Assembly: GCF_006491995.1 (NCBI RefSeq)
Contig: NZ_VHHP01000001.1
Location: 1-64,000 of the forward strand
From: Metamycoplasma neophronis
GTDB lineage: Bacteria > Bacillota_I > Bacilli_A > Mycoplasmatales > Metamycoplasmataceae
Reading direction: 5' to 3'
Length of the DNA stretch: 64,000 nucleotides
Numbering within the stretch: the first letter of the stretch is position 1; each line of letters opens with the position of its first letter. Below are positions 10,306 through 21,839 of the stretch, piece after piece. The translations under genes were made by a program, and so were the position numbers. A model generated the notes under the pieces. That model worked only from the letters and a program-made list of their open reading frames with translations. It did not search any database and was not told where the DNA came from.

Positions 10306-10788
10306 ATGAATTTAGAATTTATTTTCAATGCACAAATAGATCTTGACAAAGCATTTAGAGAAAGTCGTGATAAAAACGAGCAACACTTTAATACAAAAAT
10401 CGTGATAGCTTTATTAGTTGAATTAGGTGAATTTGCAAATGAAGTTAAAGCTTTTAAATATTGAAAGAAAGACAAAACAATTGACCGTCAAGCAATGTTA
10501 GAAGAATTTGCTGACGGAATCCATTTTTTAACAAGTATCGCTTATAAACATCACATAGAACCACAAATCAAAGTAATTAAAAAATACGATGATTTTAGCT
10601 TGCAATTAGCTTATACTTATAAAATTTTCACTAAGCTTTTTCAAAATAAAAGTAAAAGAAATATTAAAAAGGCTTACGGAGCATATTTAGGTTTAGGTCA
10701 AATTATGAATATTCAATATGATGATATTGAAAAATCTTATATCGAAAAAAATCATAAAAATTATCAAAGAATTAAAGACAATTATTAA
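10306..10788 (+). CDS. dimeric-type (all-alpha) dUTP diphosphatase
   Basis: The 160-residue protein resembles the dimeric dUTPase/MazG-like fold. It has helix motifs LLVELGEFANEVKAFKYWK and, further on, MLEEFADGIHFLTS; the two E/D-rich motifs bind Mg2+. It would hydrolyse dUTP to dUMP, limiting uracil in DNA. One TGA codon (Trp in KYWK) interrupts the standard reading. A TATAAT at 10293-10298 ends seven bases before the ATG, with no Shine-Dalgarno, so a leaderless mRNA is likely. The gene is monocistronic with its own terminator. Confidence 0.82.
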
Positions 10789-10794
10789 ATAATA

Positions 10795-10818
10795 AAGACG
10801 CATTTTTGCGTTTTTTTA
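10795..10818 (+). terminator. terminator after the dUTPase gene
   Basis: ACGCA pairs with TGCGT and is followed by seven T residues. Confidence 0.75.
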
Positions 10819-10864
10819 TAAATTTTATTTATTTTATATAAATATTTTTATAATTAAATCCGTA

Positions 10865-11575
10865 ATGAAAAAAACTAAATTATCAGAAACCTTAGACACC
10901 GGAGTAAAACGCCCAAGCTTTTGAAGAGTTTTGGGATTTATTTTGTTTATCAGTTTCGTAGGTTTTGGTGGCGGCAATGCATTGATGCCGGTTATTAAAC
11001 GTGATGCAGTTGATAAATATCATTGATTAACGGAAGAAGAATTTGACCGGGTAGTTGTAGTAACAAATATGTTGCCCGGAGCAAGCGTTATTGAAGCAAT
11101 TAGTTATATTTCGATTAAATGCTTGGGATTTTGAAAAGGTTTCATTATTACAATAATCGGGATTTTGCCACACTGTTTTTTATTTTTTGGCTTATTCTTA
11201 GCAATGACTTATGTTCCTAAACAATATTTATATGTTGTTTCATTGGGTGTATTAATTTCCATTATTGGTTTTTTAATCAACTTTGGAATTAATTACATGA
11301 AAAAAAGTTATAAAAAAATGAATGTTGGGTTATGAATATTTTTATTTTTAATCACCCTCGCATTTAGTTTATTTGTCCCCGTGCCTTATAATATGCCTGT
11401 ATTTGTCATGGTCTTAGTAATGGTAATATTTTTCATTATTGTTAAGATTCAAAAGCGTAATGCTAAAAAACTTATTCCGAACAAAAATAAAAAATATGAA
11501 AAAGATGTCAAAAGTATTGATATTTCATTGAACAGTGCACAAAATAATGATGATAACTTAAAAGGAGGTAATTAA
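10865..11575 (+). CDS. chromate transporter family protein, N-terminal-half type
   Basis: The 236-residue membrane protein belongs to the CHR family of half-size transporters that occur as adjacent pairs. The signature FVGFGGGNALMPVIKRD is near residues 32-48, and ML.GA.VIE follows. TGA codons encode Trp, for example in SFWRV and HWLTEE. A Lys/Asn-rich cytoplasmic tail ends the protein, and the coding end contains the strong AAAGGAGGT Shine-Dalgarno of the next gene. The substrate in mycoplasmas is unproven; chromate or another anion is only the family label. Confidence 0.88.
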
Positions 11576-11577
11576 TT

Positions 11578-12246
11578 ATGTTCATTGCCTTACTTTTATC
11601 AATTCCACTACTAATATTTGTTTCGTTAGCAATCTTTGGGGGCGGGCAAGTATTCATGCCAGTGTTCCAATGAATGTGACAATTATTAGCAAAAATTTTT
11701 CACTTCACAATTTCAGATGATACTATTAACCAAGTATTTGCTATTGCTAATGCAACGCCTGGTGTTGTTTCAACTAAGTTTGGCTTAATCACCGGATTTT
11801 TAGTTTCAAATGGTCAATGATGAGGCTATTTAGCAATGTTATTGACTTATTTAATTTTCGTAACGCCAGCTATGCTTATGATGTACTTTGCTATGAAAAA
11901 AGTCAATAAGTTTGGCGAAAATAATGTTATAAAAAAATTATTATTAATTATGAATCCTGTCGTAGCTGGCATTGTTATAGCCTTAGGAATTCAACTACTA
12001 TTAGCGACAATGTTCCCATATATTATTTTTAACAATGGTTCAAAACAATATGCAGGCATTATTGCGGCAGATGGTAATGAAAAAGTAAAATTTTTCAGCG
12101 GATGAAGACAATATGTCTTGTATGCCTGAGTACCGATCGGAATAACTTTTAGTTACATAGCTGCTCGTAAAAAAGTTCCACTTTGAGCGATAATATTAAT
12201 CAATCTAATACTAACTTTCATAATCTTTGAACCTTGATTTACTTAA
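11578..12246 (+). CDS. chromate transporter family protein, C-terminal-half type
   Basis: The 222-residue membrane protein is the second half-size CHR subunit. It carries the parallel signature IFGGGQVFMPVFQW and ANATPGVVSTKFG. It starts three bases after its partner, so the pair is translationally coupled and probably forms a heterodimer. The TGA codons are Trp, including in FEPWFT at the C-terminus. Confidence 0.88.
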
Positions 12247-12249
12247 AAT

Positions 12250-12295
12250 AAATTAAAAACTCCACGAGCTTTGATGCCCGCGGGGTTTTTAATTT
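12250..12295. terminator. bidirectional terminator between the chromate pair and arcA
   Basis: AAATTAAAAACTCC pairs with GGGGTTTTTAATTT across a GC-rich loop. A- and T-runs flank it on both strands, which fits convergent genes. Confidence 0.75.
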
Positions 12296-12325
12296 ATATA
12301 TAGATTTAATAATTTGTCGAATTAA

Positions 12326-13585
<1,260 letters not shown>

Positions 13586-13762
13586 TTATTATTAATGTAT
13601 AACCCTAAAAATTACTAATTAGTTTTTGTGATATAATATCTTTAAAAATAGTATTTTTTTACTCTAACCACAATATTCTTAGGTATTTATACAATTAAAA
13701 TTATACTATCTTTTATTTTTTTTGGGCAGTGATTAGTATTTAATTAAAAATAAACCCAAAAA

Positions 13763-13815
13763 ATGTAATTGTTATTACATATAAAATTATTTTTTGCTAA
13801 TTATGTAATAATTAA
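13763..13815 (+). promoter_or_regulatory. two AT-rich palindromes before the rpoE-like gene
   Basis: ATGTAAT-TGTT-ATTACAT (13763-13780) and TAATTAT-GTA-ATAATTA (13799-13815) are perfect inverted repeats upstream of the start at 13831. They may be operators or simply reflect AT-rich promoter DNA. Confidence 0.35.
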
Positions 13816-13830
13816 ATAAAGGAGTTTGAT

Positions 13831-14088
13831 ATGCAATATAAAACACTTGTTGATGTAGCTAAAGAGGTTCTAGAAAACCACACAAAATTAGATTTTAAAT
13901 CATTATTTGAAGGCGTTGAAGCAGAACTATTCCCAAGATGAAGAGCTGAAACCTCACCAGAAATTAGTGATGAAAAACTTTTAGAAAACAAACGTGGTGA
14001 ACTATATCGTTTACTAACAATCGACGGAAGATTTTTCCACAATGAAGATGGCACCTGAACTACCATTCGTCCTGACTTTCACAACTAA
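13831..14088 (+). CDS. rpoE: short RNA polymerase delta-like protein (HARE-HTH)
   Basis: The 85-residue protein resembles the N-terminal winged-helix (HARE-HTH) domain of the Gram-positive RNA polymerase delta subunit, with the closing motif RLLTIDGRFFHNEDGTWTTIRP. The acidic C-terminal tail that makes up half of the Bacillus delta is missing. An AAAGGAG Shine-Dalgarno precedes the ATG by about six bases. Two TGA codons encode Trp. It would tune RNA polymerase-DNA interactions. The family assignment is likely, but the short form could have a different role. Confidence 0.7.
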
Positions 14089-14115
14089 TCAGTTTCAATC
14101 TGATTAGTTTTTTTA
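14085..14115 (+). terminator. terminator after the rpoE-like gene
   Basis: CTAATCAG pairs with CTGATTAG around a short loop, followed by TTTTTTT; the hairpin overlaps the stop codon. Confidence 0.85.
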
Positions 14116-14146
14116 TTTAAAAATAGTAAAATTTAAATGAAGAAAT

Positions 14147-15001
14147 ATGGAAATAAAATTAATAAATGGAAAAAGCTTAATTAAACAAGCTTATAAAAAT
14201 AAAAAAGTTATCTATCATGTTAACTTAAACAATTTAGAATGAGCCAAGGCAATCATTATGGCGGCCAAGGTTACTAATAAACCAGTCATTTTGGGCGCAT
14301 CGCCTGCGGCAATCAAATATTGCGGCGGTTTTAAAACGGTTTTTAATCTTTATTGCGGCCTAATCGAAGATCTCGATGCTGCTAATTTAGTTATATTACA
14401 TTTAGACCACGGTAGCTATGAAGATTGTATCCAAGCCATTAAAGTTGGTTTTAAATCTGTAATGTATGATGGAAGTTTAGAAGATTTCAAAACTAATTTG
14501 GCAAATACTAAAAGAATTTGTGAATTAGCCAAATTAAATGATTGTTGTGTTGAAGCCGAAGTGGGACGCATTGGCTCTAATTCAAAAGGGGAATATAATT
14601 TCGGCGAGGCAACTAAACTTAATGAAGCACTAGAAATGAAAAATGCCGGCATCGATATGCTGGCAGTAGGAATAGGCAATGTACATGGTCAATATCCTCA
14701 AAACTGAGGCGGACTTAATTTTGATTTATTAGCCGAACTTAATGAAACACTAAAAATGCCATTAGTATTACACGGCGGAAGCGGCATTTCCGATGTTCAA
14801 ATAAGAAAATCAATATCTTTAGGTATTACAAAAATCAATATAAACACTGAATTGCAAATTATTAATGCAATAAATTTAAAAGATTATTTAGATAGTCACA
14901 ACATTATGGAAAATAAGAATTTCAATCCGCGTAAACTATATAAAAAAGCTAATGAAGCAATGCAAGAATATGTAATTAAGTTACTAAATGGACAGGATTA
15001 A
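14147..15001 (+). CDS. fba: class II fructose-bisphosphate aldolase
   Basis: The 284-residue zinc aldolase splits fructose 1,6-bisphosphate into dihydroxyacetone phosphate and glyceraldehyde 3-phosphate. Seen motifs are LHLDHGSYEDC (Zn-binding His and catalytic Asp), VEAEVGRIG, VGIGNVHGQY, and LHGGSGISD; the phosphate-binding region NINTELQ is also present. No Shine-Dalgarno is seen, and a weak TAAAAT box lies at 14127-14132. The next gene begins one base after the stop, so the aldolase is co-transcribed with a nuclease lipoprotein. This is an unusual pairing for a glycolytic enzyme. Confidence 0.94.
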
Positions 15002-15002
15002 T

Positions 15003-15986
15003 ATGAAACATAAAAAAATATTTTTAGCCCTTGCTTCAGCGCTATCAATAACATCTTTGCCTATTGTATCAGTCGCATGTTTGAATAAATCAAAAAACGA
15101 ACCAAATCGCAAGGAATATGATGAATCGCATAATCAATCTAATGACGCTTCTAATTTAGTAATAAATGGTCATAAAATAACCCAACCCGATGAATCTTCT
15201 AGCAAAATATTAAAAGAACTATATAACGGCATTACGACGTTATATTATTCATATAGCAATATAATATATGCTCCCTCTATTGAGAAAAATTTAGAAAATC
15301 TTTTAAATAACTCAATTACGATTTATGAACAAAATGCTGAAGATGAATTACTTCAAAACCAATTAAATAAAATAAATAAAACGCTTGATTCTTCATACGG
15401 AATAAAACCAATAGATTTTGAAAAATATCAACAAAGCTCAGAGGATGAAATCGGAAAATTAACTAAAGTTAATATACTAAAAATTCGTGATGGTGATACA
15501 TTTTCGGCTGATAATGGAAAAACATATCGTTTCAGTGGCATTGACACACCCGAAACACATAAAAAAGAACCAAATGGCGAATGGATTGATACAACTGGAT
15601 CGCAATATAAATATGGAAAATTAGCTGAGAAATTTACAACCGATATTTTGCAAAATGCAAAAGAAGTTTATGTAATGCCACAAAAAACAATATCGCCATC
15701 GAATGATGAAACTCATCAATACTGAGATCGTTATAAGAGAATAGTTGCCATAATTTATTATAGAAATAAAAACAATAATAAAGTTTACTGTTTAAACGAA
15801 CAAATTGTTTATTTTGGCAAAGCTAGAATGGGGTATATAAGTTTAAATAAAAAAAGCAATTTCTTTACATCTAATAAAGATTATTATCATGAACTTGCTA
15901 AAGCTAGTGATTTTGCTCAATTTAATAAACTTGGTATATATTCAGATGATGTTGATTATAATGAAATTTATCCACCAAGATCGTAA
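15003..15986 (+). CDS. second thermonuclease-fold lipoprotein
   Basis: The 327-residue lipoprotein has a signal peptide ending IVSVAC (Cys26), and ATG 15003 gives this signal directly. After a polar, helical stretch of about 125 residues, a staphylococcal-nuclease domain begins near residue 152. It has D163-G-D165, R176 in YRFSGIDTPE with D181, T182 and E184, and R246 in RYKRIV. These match the catalytic positions of the nuclease family, so it should be active. TGA at 15723-15725 is Trp. It differs clearly from the operon-linked nuclease at 4981-6027, and probably adds surface nucleic-acid degradation for nucleotide scavenging. Confidence 0.85.
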
Positions 15987-15987
15987 A

Positions 15988-16022
15988 AGCAAGAGAATTT
16001 AAAAATTCTCGCTTTTTTTAAT
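15988..16022 (+). terminator. terminator after fba-nuclease
   Basis: GAGAATTT pairs with AAATTCTC within a GC-flanked stem and is followed by TTTTTTT. Confidence 0.85.
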
Positions 16023-16052
16023 ATATAATACTTTATGCTAATGGCGTAAAAT

Positions 16053-16145
16053 GGGTAAGTACTCAAGTGGTCGAAGAGGCGGTCCTGCTAAGACTGTAGG
16101 GGTATTAACGTACCCGCGGAGGTTCAAATCCTCTCTTACCCGCCA
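16053..16145 (+). tRNA. tRNA-Ser (anticodon GCT)
   Basis: The 93-base gene has acceptor GGGTAAG / CTTACCC, discriminator G and encoded CCA. The anticodon loop CTGCTAA gives GCT, reading AGC and AGU. The long variable arm GGGGTATTAACGTACCC is typical of serine tRNAs. Confidence 0.95.
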
Positions 16146-16236
16146 TTTTTTTTATATCATTTTTTAATAATTTAACAAAAACTTTCAATTTTTTTTATTG
16201 GATAAACAGTGAAATAATTTATTTAAGTTACATAAA

Positions 16237-16263
16237 GACACCTTAAATCAAGGGTGTTTTTTT
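16237..16263 (+). terminator. terminator after tRNA-Ser
   Basis: ACACC pairs with GGTGT within ACACCTTAAATCAAGGGTGT and is followed by seven T residues. Confidence 0.65.
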
Positions 16264-16328
16264 ATTTTTAAATTATGCAAAAGAACAATAATACAATTTT
16301 TTTTGTATTTTGATATATTTTTGCAGCG

Positions 16329-16348
16329 ATATATATATATATATATAT
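16329..16348 (+). repeat. (AT)10 dinucleotide tract in the promoter of the giant lipoprotein
   Basis: Twenty bases of perfect AT repeats lie nine bases upstream of a TATAAT at 16357-16362. They fill the spacer and -35 area. The nearest TTG-type -35 (TTGCAG, 16321-16326) is 30 bases from the -10, so tract length should set promoter spacing. Confidence 0.9.
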
Positions 16349-16356
16349 GGATGCCT

Positions 16357-16362
16357 TATAAT
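16357..16362 (+). promoter_or_regulatory. -10 box of the giant lipoprotein gene
   Basis: TATAAT is a perfect match, about 40 bases before the ATG at 16402; a GAAAGGG Shine-Dalgarno lies in between. Confidence 0.65.
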
Positions 16363-16401
16363 AAAATTAAATTTAAAATTTACAAAAAATGAAAGGGAAA
16401 A

Positions 16402-19400
16402 ATGAAAATAAACAAAAAAGTGTTAACTTTATTGGGAGCGCTGTCTTTTGCTAGTCTTTCAGCAATTACAGTAGCTTGCAACAATAAAGACGAAAATTCA
16501 GATTTAAAACTTAAAACAAATGCCAAAATTCAAAATCTAAATTTTGTAAACGAAGTTGATAAAAAAGACTTTAAAGAACAAGTTAACAAAGCTTCAAGTA
16601 TAGAAACAATTAACGAACTTCTAAAACAAGCCGAAGTTAAAAATAACCACGTAAAATCTTTTTTAGATGAAGATTTGAAACCATTACGCGAAATTAAGTT
16701 AGATAAGGATCTAATTAATGGTCAAGTAAGTAATGCAGTAAACGAACAAAAAGAAGTAAATTCACTTGAAAAAATTGAACCTTTTAAAAATAAAGTTCTA
16801 GGTATTTTAAAATCTTTTTACAAAGAAAGAATTAATCTAAACCTTGCAATTACAAATAAAGATAAATTCTTAAAAGACATTGAAAACTCAAAAACATTAG
16901 CCGAATTAGATGGCAATGTTAAAAAATATGTCAGTGAATTAATGCAAACATTAAAAGCCAAATATCAAACGGAACAACAAAATAAAATTTTAGCAATTAG
17001 AAAACTAGAATACTTAAGTAACGATGCAATTGAAAATTTTATTGATGTGATACAACGTCCTATAGATTTTAACTTTGAAAATACTAGATTATATGAAAAA
17101 GCAATTAATGAACTTAATACTAAATGAGAAAATGCTCAAAGGCAAAATTTAAACAACGTAAGTGAATTAATTGATAGCATTATCAACAATAAAGAATTTA
17201 ACAAAGAACAAAAGGAACAAATTTCAGAGACTTTAAAAGCCAATAAAGTTAATAAAGAAGAACTTTATAAACTATTAAATAAATCTCGTGAAGAATTATT
17301 GAAATCATATCAATCATTTACAGAACAACTAATTGAACAAATCAAAAATGCAGAACTTAAAGAAAAAATGTTATCTTATTATCAAAATATTAAAAATAAC
17401 ATTGAAAATATTTTTGCGTTTAGAGAAATTATTGACGAGGCATTAGTAGTTGATGCTAATATAACATTCCTTAAAAATAATGAATTAAAAGGGATTAGTC
17501 AAAATAAAGATAGCTTGATTGCTCTTATGCTCAATTTCCAAAACCAAAGCGCAATCAATGAATTTAAAAATATTATTGATAATCAATATTTAGATTTCAG
17601 TAAAGAAGATATTACTGCTGCTATTTTAAATAAAAATATTAGTCGGCTAAGAAAACAATATATAGAAAAAGAAAAAGTTTTACCTAATATATCAGCATTA
17701 AAAAACTTGATTTCCCAAGATGAAAAAGTGCAAACTTTACAGGAAAAAATTTCTGCCAAAAAAACCACCATTGAATATTCAACAAATCAGGATGAAATTA
17801 TTAATTTAACTAAAGAACTTGACAATATAAACAAAGAGGCTTTGAGTATTTTAGTATATCGTCAAATTCCTGAAAAAATGCTTTCATTTATAAATGAAGA
17901 AGATATGGCCAAAATCGATAAGGCGATAGCCGATGCTAATTATAAAGTTATGGCATATAACTTGATTGAAGATAACGTATTTAATTTAGTTAAACAGAAC
18001 TTAATTAAAAAATTATTAGAAGAAGCTAAAAAATTACAAACCGTTGAAATTAAAAATTATATCGAAAGCAAAACAACGCAACCTTTATTTACTTTCGAAG
18101 ATTTGAATGCTTTAGCAAAAAGAGTCGAATTTGTTTCCAAATATGATGATCTTTTGACTAAACTTAAATCAGATGAATATCAATACATTTCTAACAATGA
18201 AAAACAAGAAATTATTAAAGATTTTATTAATGAAAACAAAGAAGATATAACTAAAGAAGAATTAGTTGACAAAGATACTCGCAACAATGTTAAAAGAGTA
18301 AAAGATTTATTAAACTCATATCCTTATTTAAGCACACAGGAAATTATGGGTTATATTGAAAAACTAAACCAAGAAAACCTTAACAATATTGCAATAAATA
18401 ACATCGATAATGAAGTCATTGAAAACAACTTAATAAATGCTAAAGAATTTGTTAAAGACATTATTAATCAAATTAAGAACATTGAAGAATCGCAAAGCAT
18501 CAAATATTTAAATGCAATTGATTTTAGCAACGTAAAAACCGAAACCAAAGATGTTCTAGAAAATAAAGTTAAAACATATTTATTGAACGATCTATATGCA
18601 AAATACAAAGAAAAAATTTCGACTTTTGAAAATGAATCAGTTAAAAATGCTTACCTAGAAAAATTAGAATTAAACAAGTTAGACTTTGATTTAATTAAAA
18701 ACTTTTTAGATATTTATAACACAGCAACGAATGTCAATGAAGTTTATACCTACATTAATGACTTAAAATTAGTTTCAATTACTTCAGAAGACAAAGAACA
18801 ACTGCAAAAACTACTATTTAAAAATGAAGGTTGAAGTATACAAGATATCGATAGAGAGGCAATTGCACTTATTAAAAATAAATTAGTTACTGAAATTAAA
18901 TCATTCAAATATTTTAATGATGATAAAAAACAAGAAGTGATATTAAACATTAATGAAAAAACAAATGAACCCGAATTGCTTGCTTTATTTGAAGAATTAA
19001 AAGAAGAAAATAATCAAAATGGTTATGACAAATATTTAGCCTTAATAAATGAAAATTCTACAGCCATTTCTTCTGATGCATACAAAAATATTTATATTGG
19101 CGAACTAAATAAAATTAAGAATTCTAAATCTTACAATTATGATGAATTCAATAAGTATATTTCTGTATTAAAAGCAGCAAATAAAATTATGGAATCTATA
19201 AATTCTAAAAATCCTAAATTTAATAGTTTTGACAAAGAAACTTTAAAGAGTTTCGCACAAGATATTTACGATGCCGACATTATTAGTCAAGAAGAAAATT
19301 TAGAATTTAAGGATGTGTTTGCTAAATACGTAACCAAGGTATTGGAACTAACTAAAAATAAACTTATTGCGGCAATTGATGTTTTAACAATAATCCCCGA

Positions 19401-21798
19401 AGAAAAAAGAGAAAGTCTGAAACAAAGTTTAAATCAATATAGCACCACTAGCTTCGATGAAATCAATTTATTCTTTATTGAACAGGCCTCAAAAATAAAA
19501 GATAGCGCTATTGAAGCTTACGTGTCAAATGTTAAAAAAACTTATACATTTTTATTAGATGAAGATATTAATGAAATAGAAAAAGCTGCCCGCGAAAGAT
19601 TTGATACTGAAAAAGTAAGCTTAAACATAAATAAAATTAATAAAATTTCTGAATCAAAAAACCTAGAAAGAAAAAGAGTATCAGATAATCTAAAATGGAG
19701 ATTTATTCAAGATATTGAATCTCATGAATATTTAAAATTAGCCCGTCCTGAATTGATTAGTTCATACACAGAAGAAATAAATCAAAAGCAAACTAAAACA
19801 ATCGATGAAACCAAAGAATATCTAGAAAATATTAATTTAGCAATAGAAAAAATATTGCCTTACAAAAAGGGTGAAGAAGTTGTTGAGATTAAAGGTGTTG
19901 AATTCACTATTTTAAATGGTGTATTAAATAATATAAAACGTAAGAATGGCGCGAAAATGCCATCAATAATTAACTTACCTCAAGTTTATAAAATTTCACC
20001 AAGACAAGGCGGTAGTCTTTATTTTCAAGATCAGAGTGGATATGAAATATCGTGAAATGAAACAATTACTTCTATTTCTTTTGAAAACTTATATATTATA
20101 GAAAAAAGCGAATTATTTAATAATTTATATTCACTAAAAGAAGCTAACTTAGGACATATAACTGAGCTAAGTCCTTATCTATTTAATAAATGTAAAAATT
20201 TAGTAAATTTAACTCTTGCTAATAAAATTACCAAAGTTCATGATTATGCTTTAAGAAGAACAAAAATTGAAAATTTTGATTTTTCGGCGGTTACTGAAAT
20301 AGGTGAACTTGCTTTTGAAAAGACAAATATAAAACAGTCTTTGAATTCAGATTCAATTAAAAAAATTGGAAGAGGGGCATTTGCTAATTCCAAAATAACA
20401 GAAATAAATTTAAAGAATTTAACTTATTTAGGAAAACAAGCATTTTATAATACTGATATACAAAAAGTAATTCTTCCTAATTTAGTTGACATAGAAGAAA
20501 ATACAAGAGAAAATGTTTTGATAGAAAAAGATAATAATTATAGTCATTATTACTATGACTATACTACATATATAGGTATTTTTGAAAACAATAAAAAATT
20601 AACACATGTAGAATTAAATAGTATTAATACCATTAGTGATTTAATGTTCAGAGGTTGTTTAAATTTAGTTGATGTTTCTATACCAAGGGCTAAAACAATT
20701 GGTCTAAGAGCATTCGTAAATACAGCTATAACAAATATTAAATTGCCAGAAGTTAAAACTATTAAAGAACAAGCCTTTTCAAATACAGGTTTATTAGAAG
20801 CAAATATGCCTATGGTAGAAACTATAGAAAATATGGCATTTTATAACGCTTCAAAATTGTCAAAATTAATTGCGCCTAAGTTAAAAACAGCAAAAAATAA
20901 TTTTATATCCGGAACGCAAATTGAAGAAATTAATTTGCCAAGTTTAGTAAATATAGAACTAAAGACTTTTTGAAACATTTCAGATAAACTTAAAACATTT
21001 AAACTTGACTCAATTGAATCCTTAGCAGATTATGATTCTAGTCGTACAAATATTTTTGATAAATCAAACATGACTAACTTAACAAAAATTGATTTGCCAA
21101 ATATAAAATATATAGGAAAATACAAGTTTAATAATTTAGGTATAGATTTAATTAAAAATGATCAAATTGTTGTAAATATACCTAAAATTGAATTTTTAGG
21201 CTCATATGCATTAAACACAAATGGTCTTTTAGGAAAAAATGCGGAATTTACAAATTTAAAAGAAATGAAAGAAAGAGCATTGCCAGAAGACATAGAAGTT
21301 CTTAAATTGCCAAGTCTACTATCATCCGGAAAATTTGTACAAACAAAATTGAGAACATTAGAAATGCCTAAATTAAAAGCTCTTGAAGATGCATTAACTT
21401 TAGGAAGATTTATAAAAGAATTAAATCTACCATCACTAAAAAGTTTTTCTCGTAACTCTGTATTAATCGATGGTGATACAAGGGAATTAGAAAAAATCTT
21501 AATTGGAAATATTGAAATATGAGACAACAATTTAAAATTAGTGAAGAACAATACAAATAAGTTAAAATATGTTGAATTTACTAATACAGAAAGACTAATA
21601 AATAACCAAAGTACTCCAAATTCAGCAATTATAGTTTTTGATTCTAATTCAAACAGGAATGATAAAATAGTTATTTCTATGCCTAAACTAAATTTTGTTG
21701 ATGATAATTTTGTTTTAATTAAAAAGCAAGATTTTAACCAAATCGAAGTTAAAGCTCCTTTAATTGAAACAGATTGAGAATCACACATAATAAAATAA
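16402..21798 (+). CDS. giant surface lipoprotein with C-terminal BspA-type leucine-rich repeats
   Basis: The frame of 1798 residues is kept through several TGA (Trp) codons. It has a lipoprotein signal ending ITVAC (Cys26) and a GAAAGGG Shine-Dalgarno. Residues about 27-1150 are Lys/Glu/Asn-rich and helical, with repeated short helices such as QLIEQIKNAEL, as in long surface stalks. From about 1225 to the end come BspA/TpLRR-type repeats: units like IGRGAFANSKITEINL, LGKQAFYNTDIQKVILP and IKEQAFSNTGLLEANMP recur about every 22-24 residues. Such repeats mediate adhesion in other organisms. Adhesion and host interaction are inferred. The gene is alone, and its promoter contains the AT tract. 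Confidence 0.85.
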
Positions 21799-21803
21799 AT
21801 ATT

Positions 21804-21835
21804 AAAAAAGCCGCGGTTGTTTCCGCGTGCTTTTT
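21804..21835. terminator. bidirectional terminator between giant lipoprotein and argS
   Basis: AAAAAGC-CGCGG pairs with CCGCG-GCTTTTT; the convergent genes end on either side. Confidence 0.8.
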
Positions 21836-21839
21836 GTTA

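Noticed and set aside
16329..16348. AT tract as a CRISPR or tandem coding repeat
   Set aside because: It is a simple dinucleotide run in non-coding promoter DNA, with no spacers.
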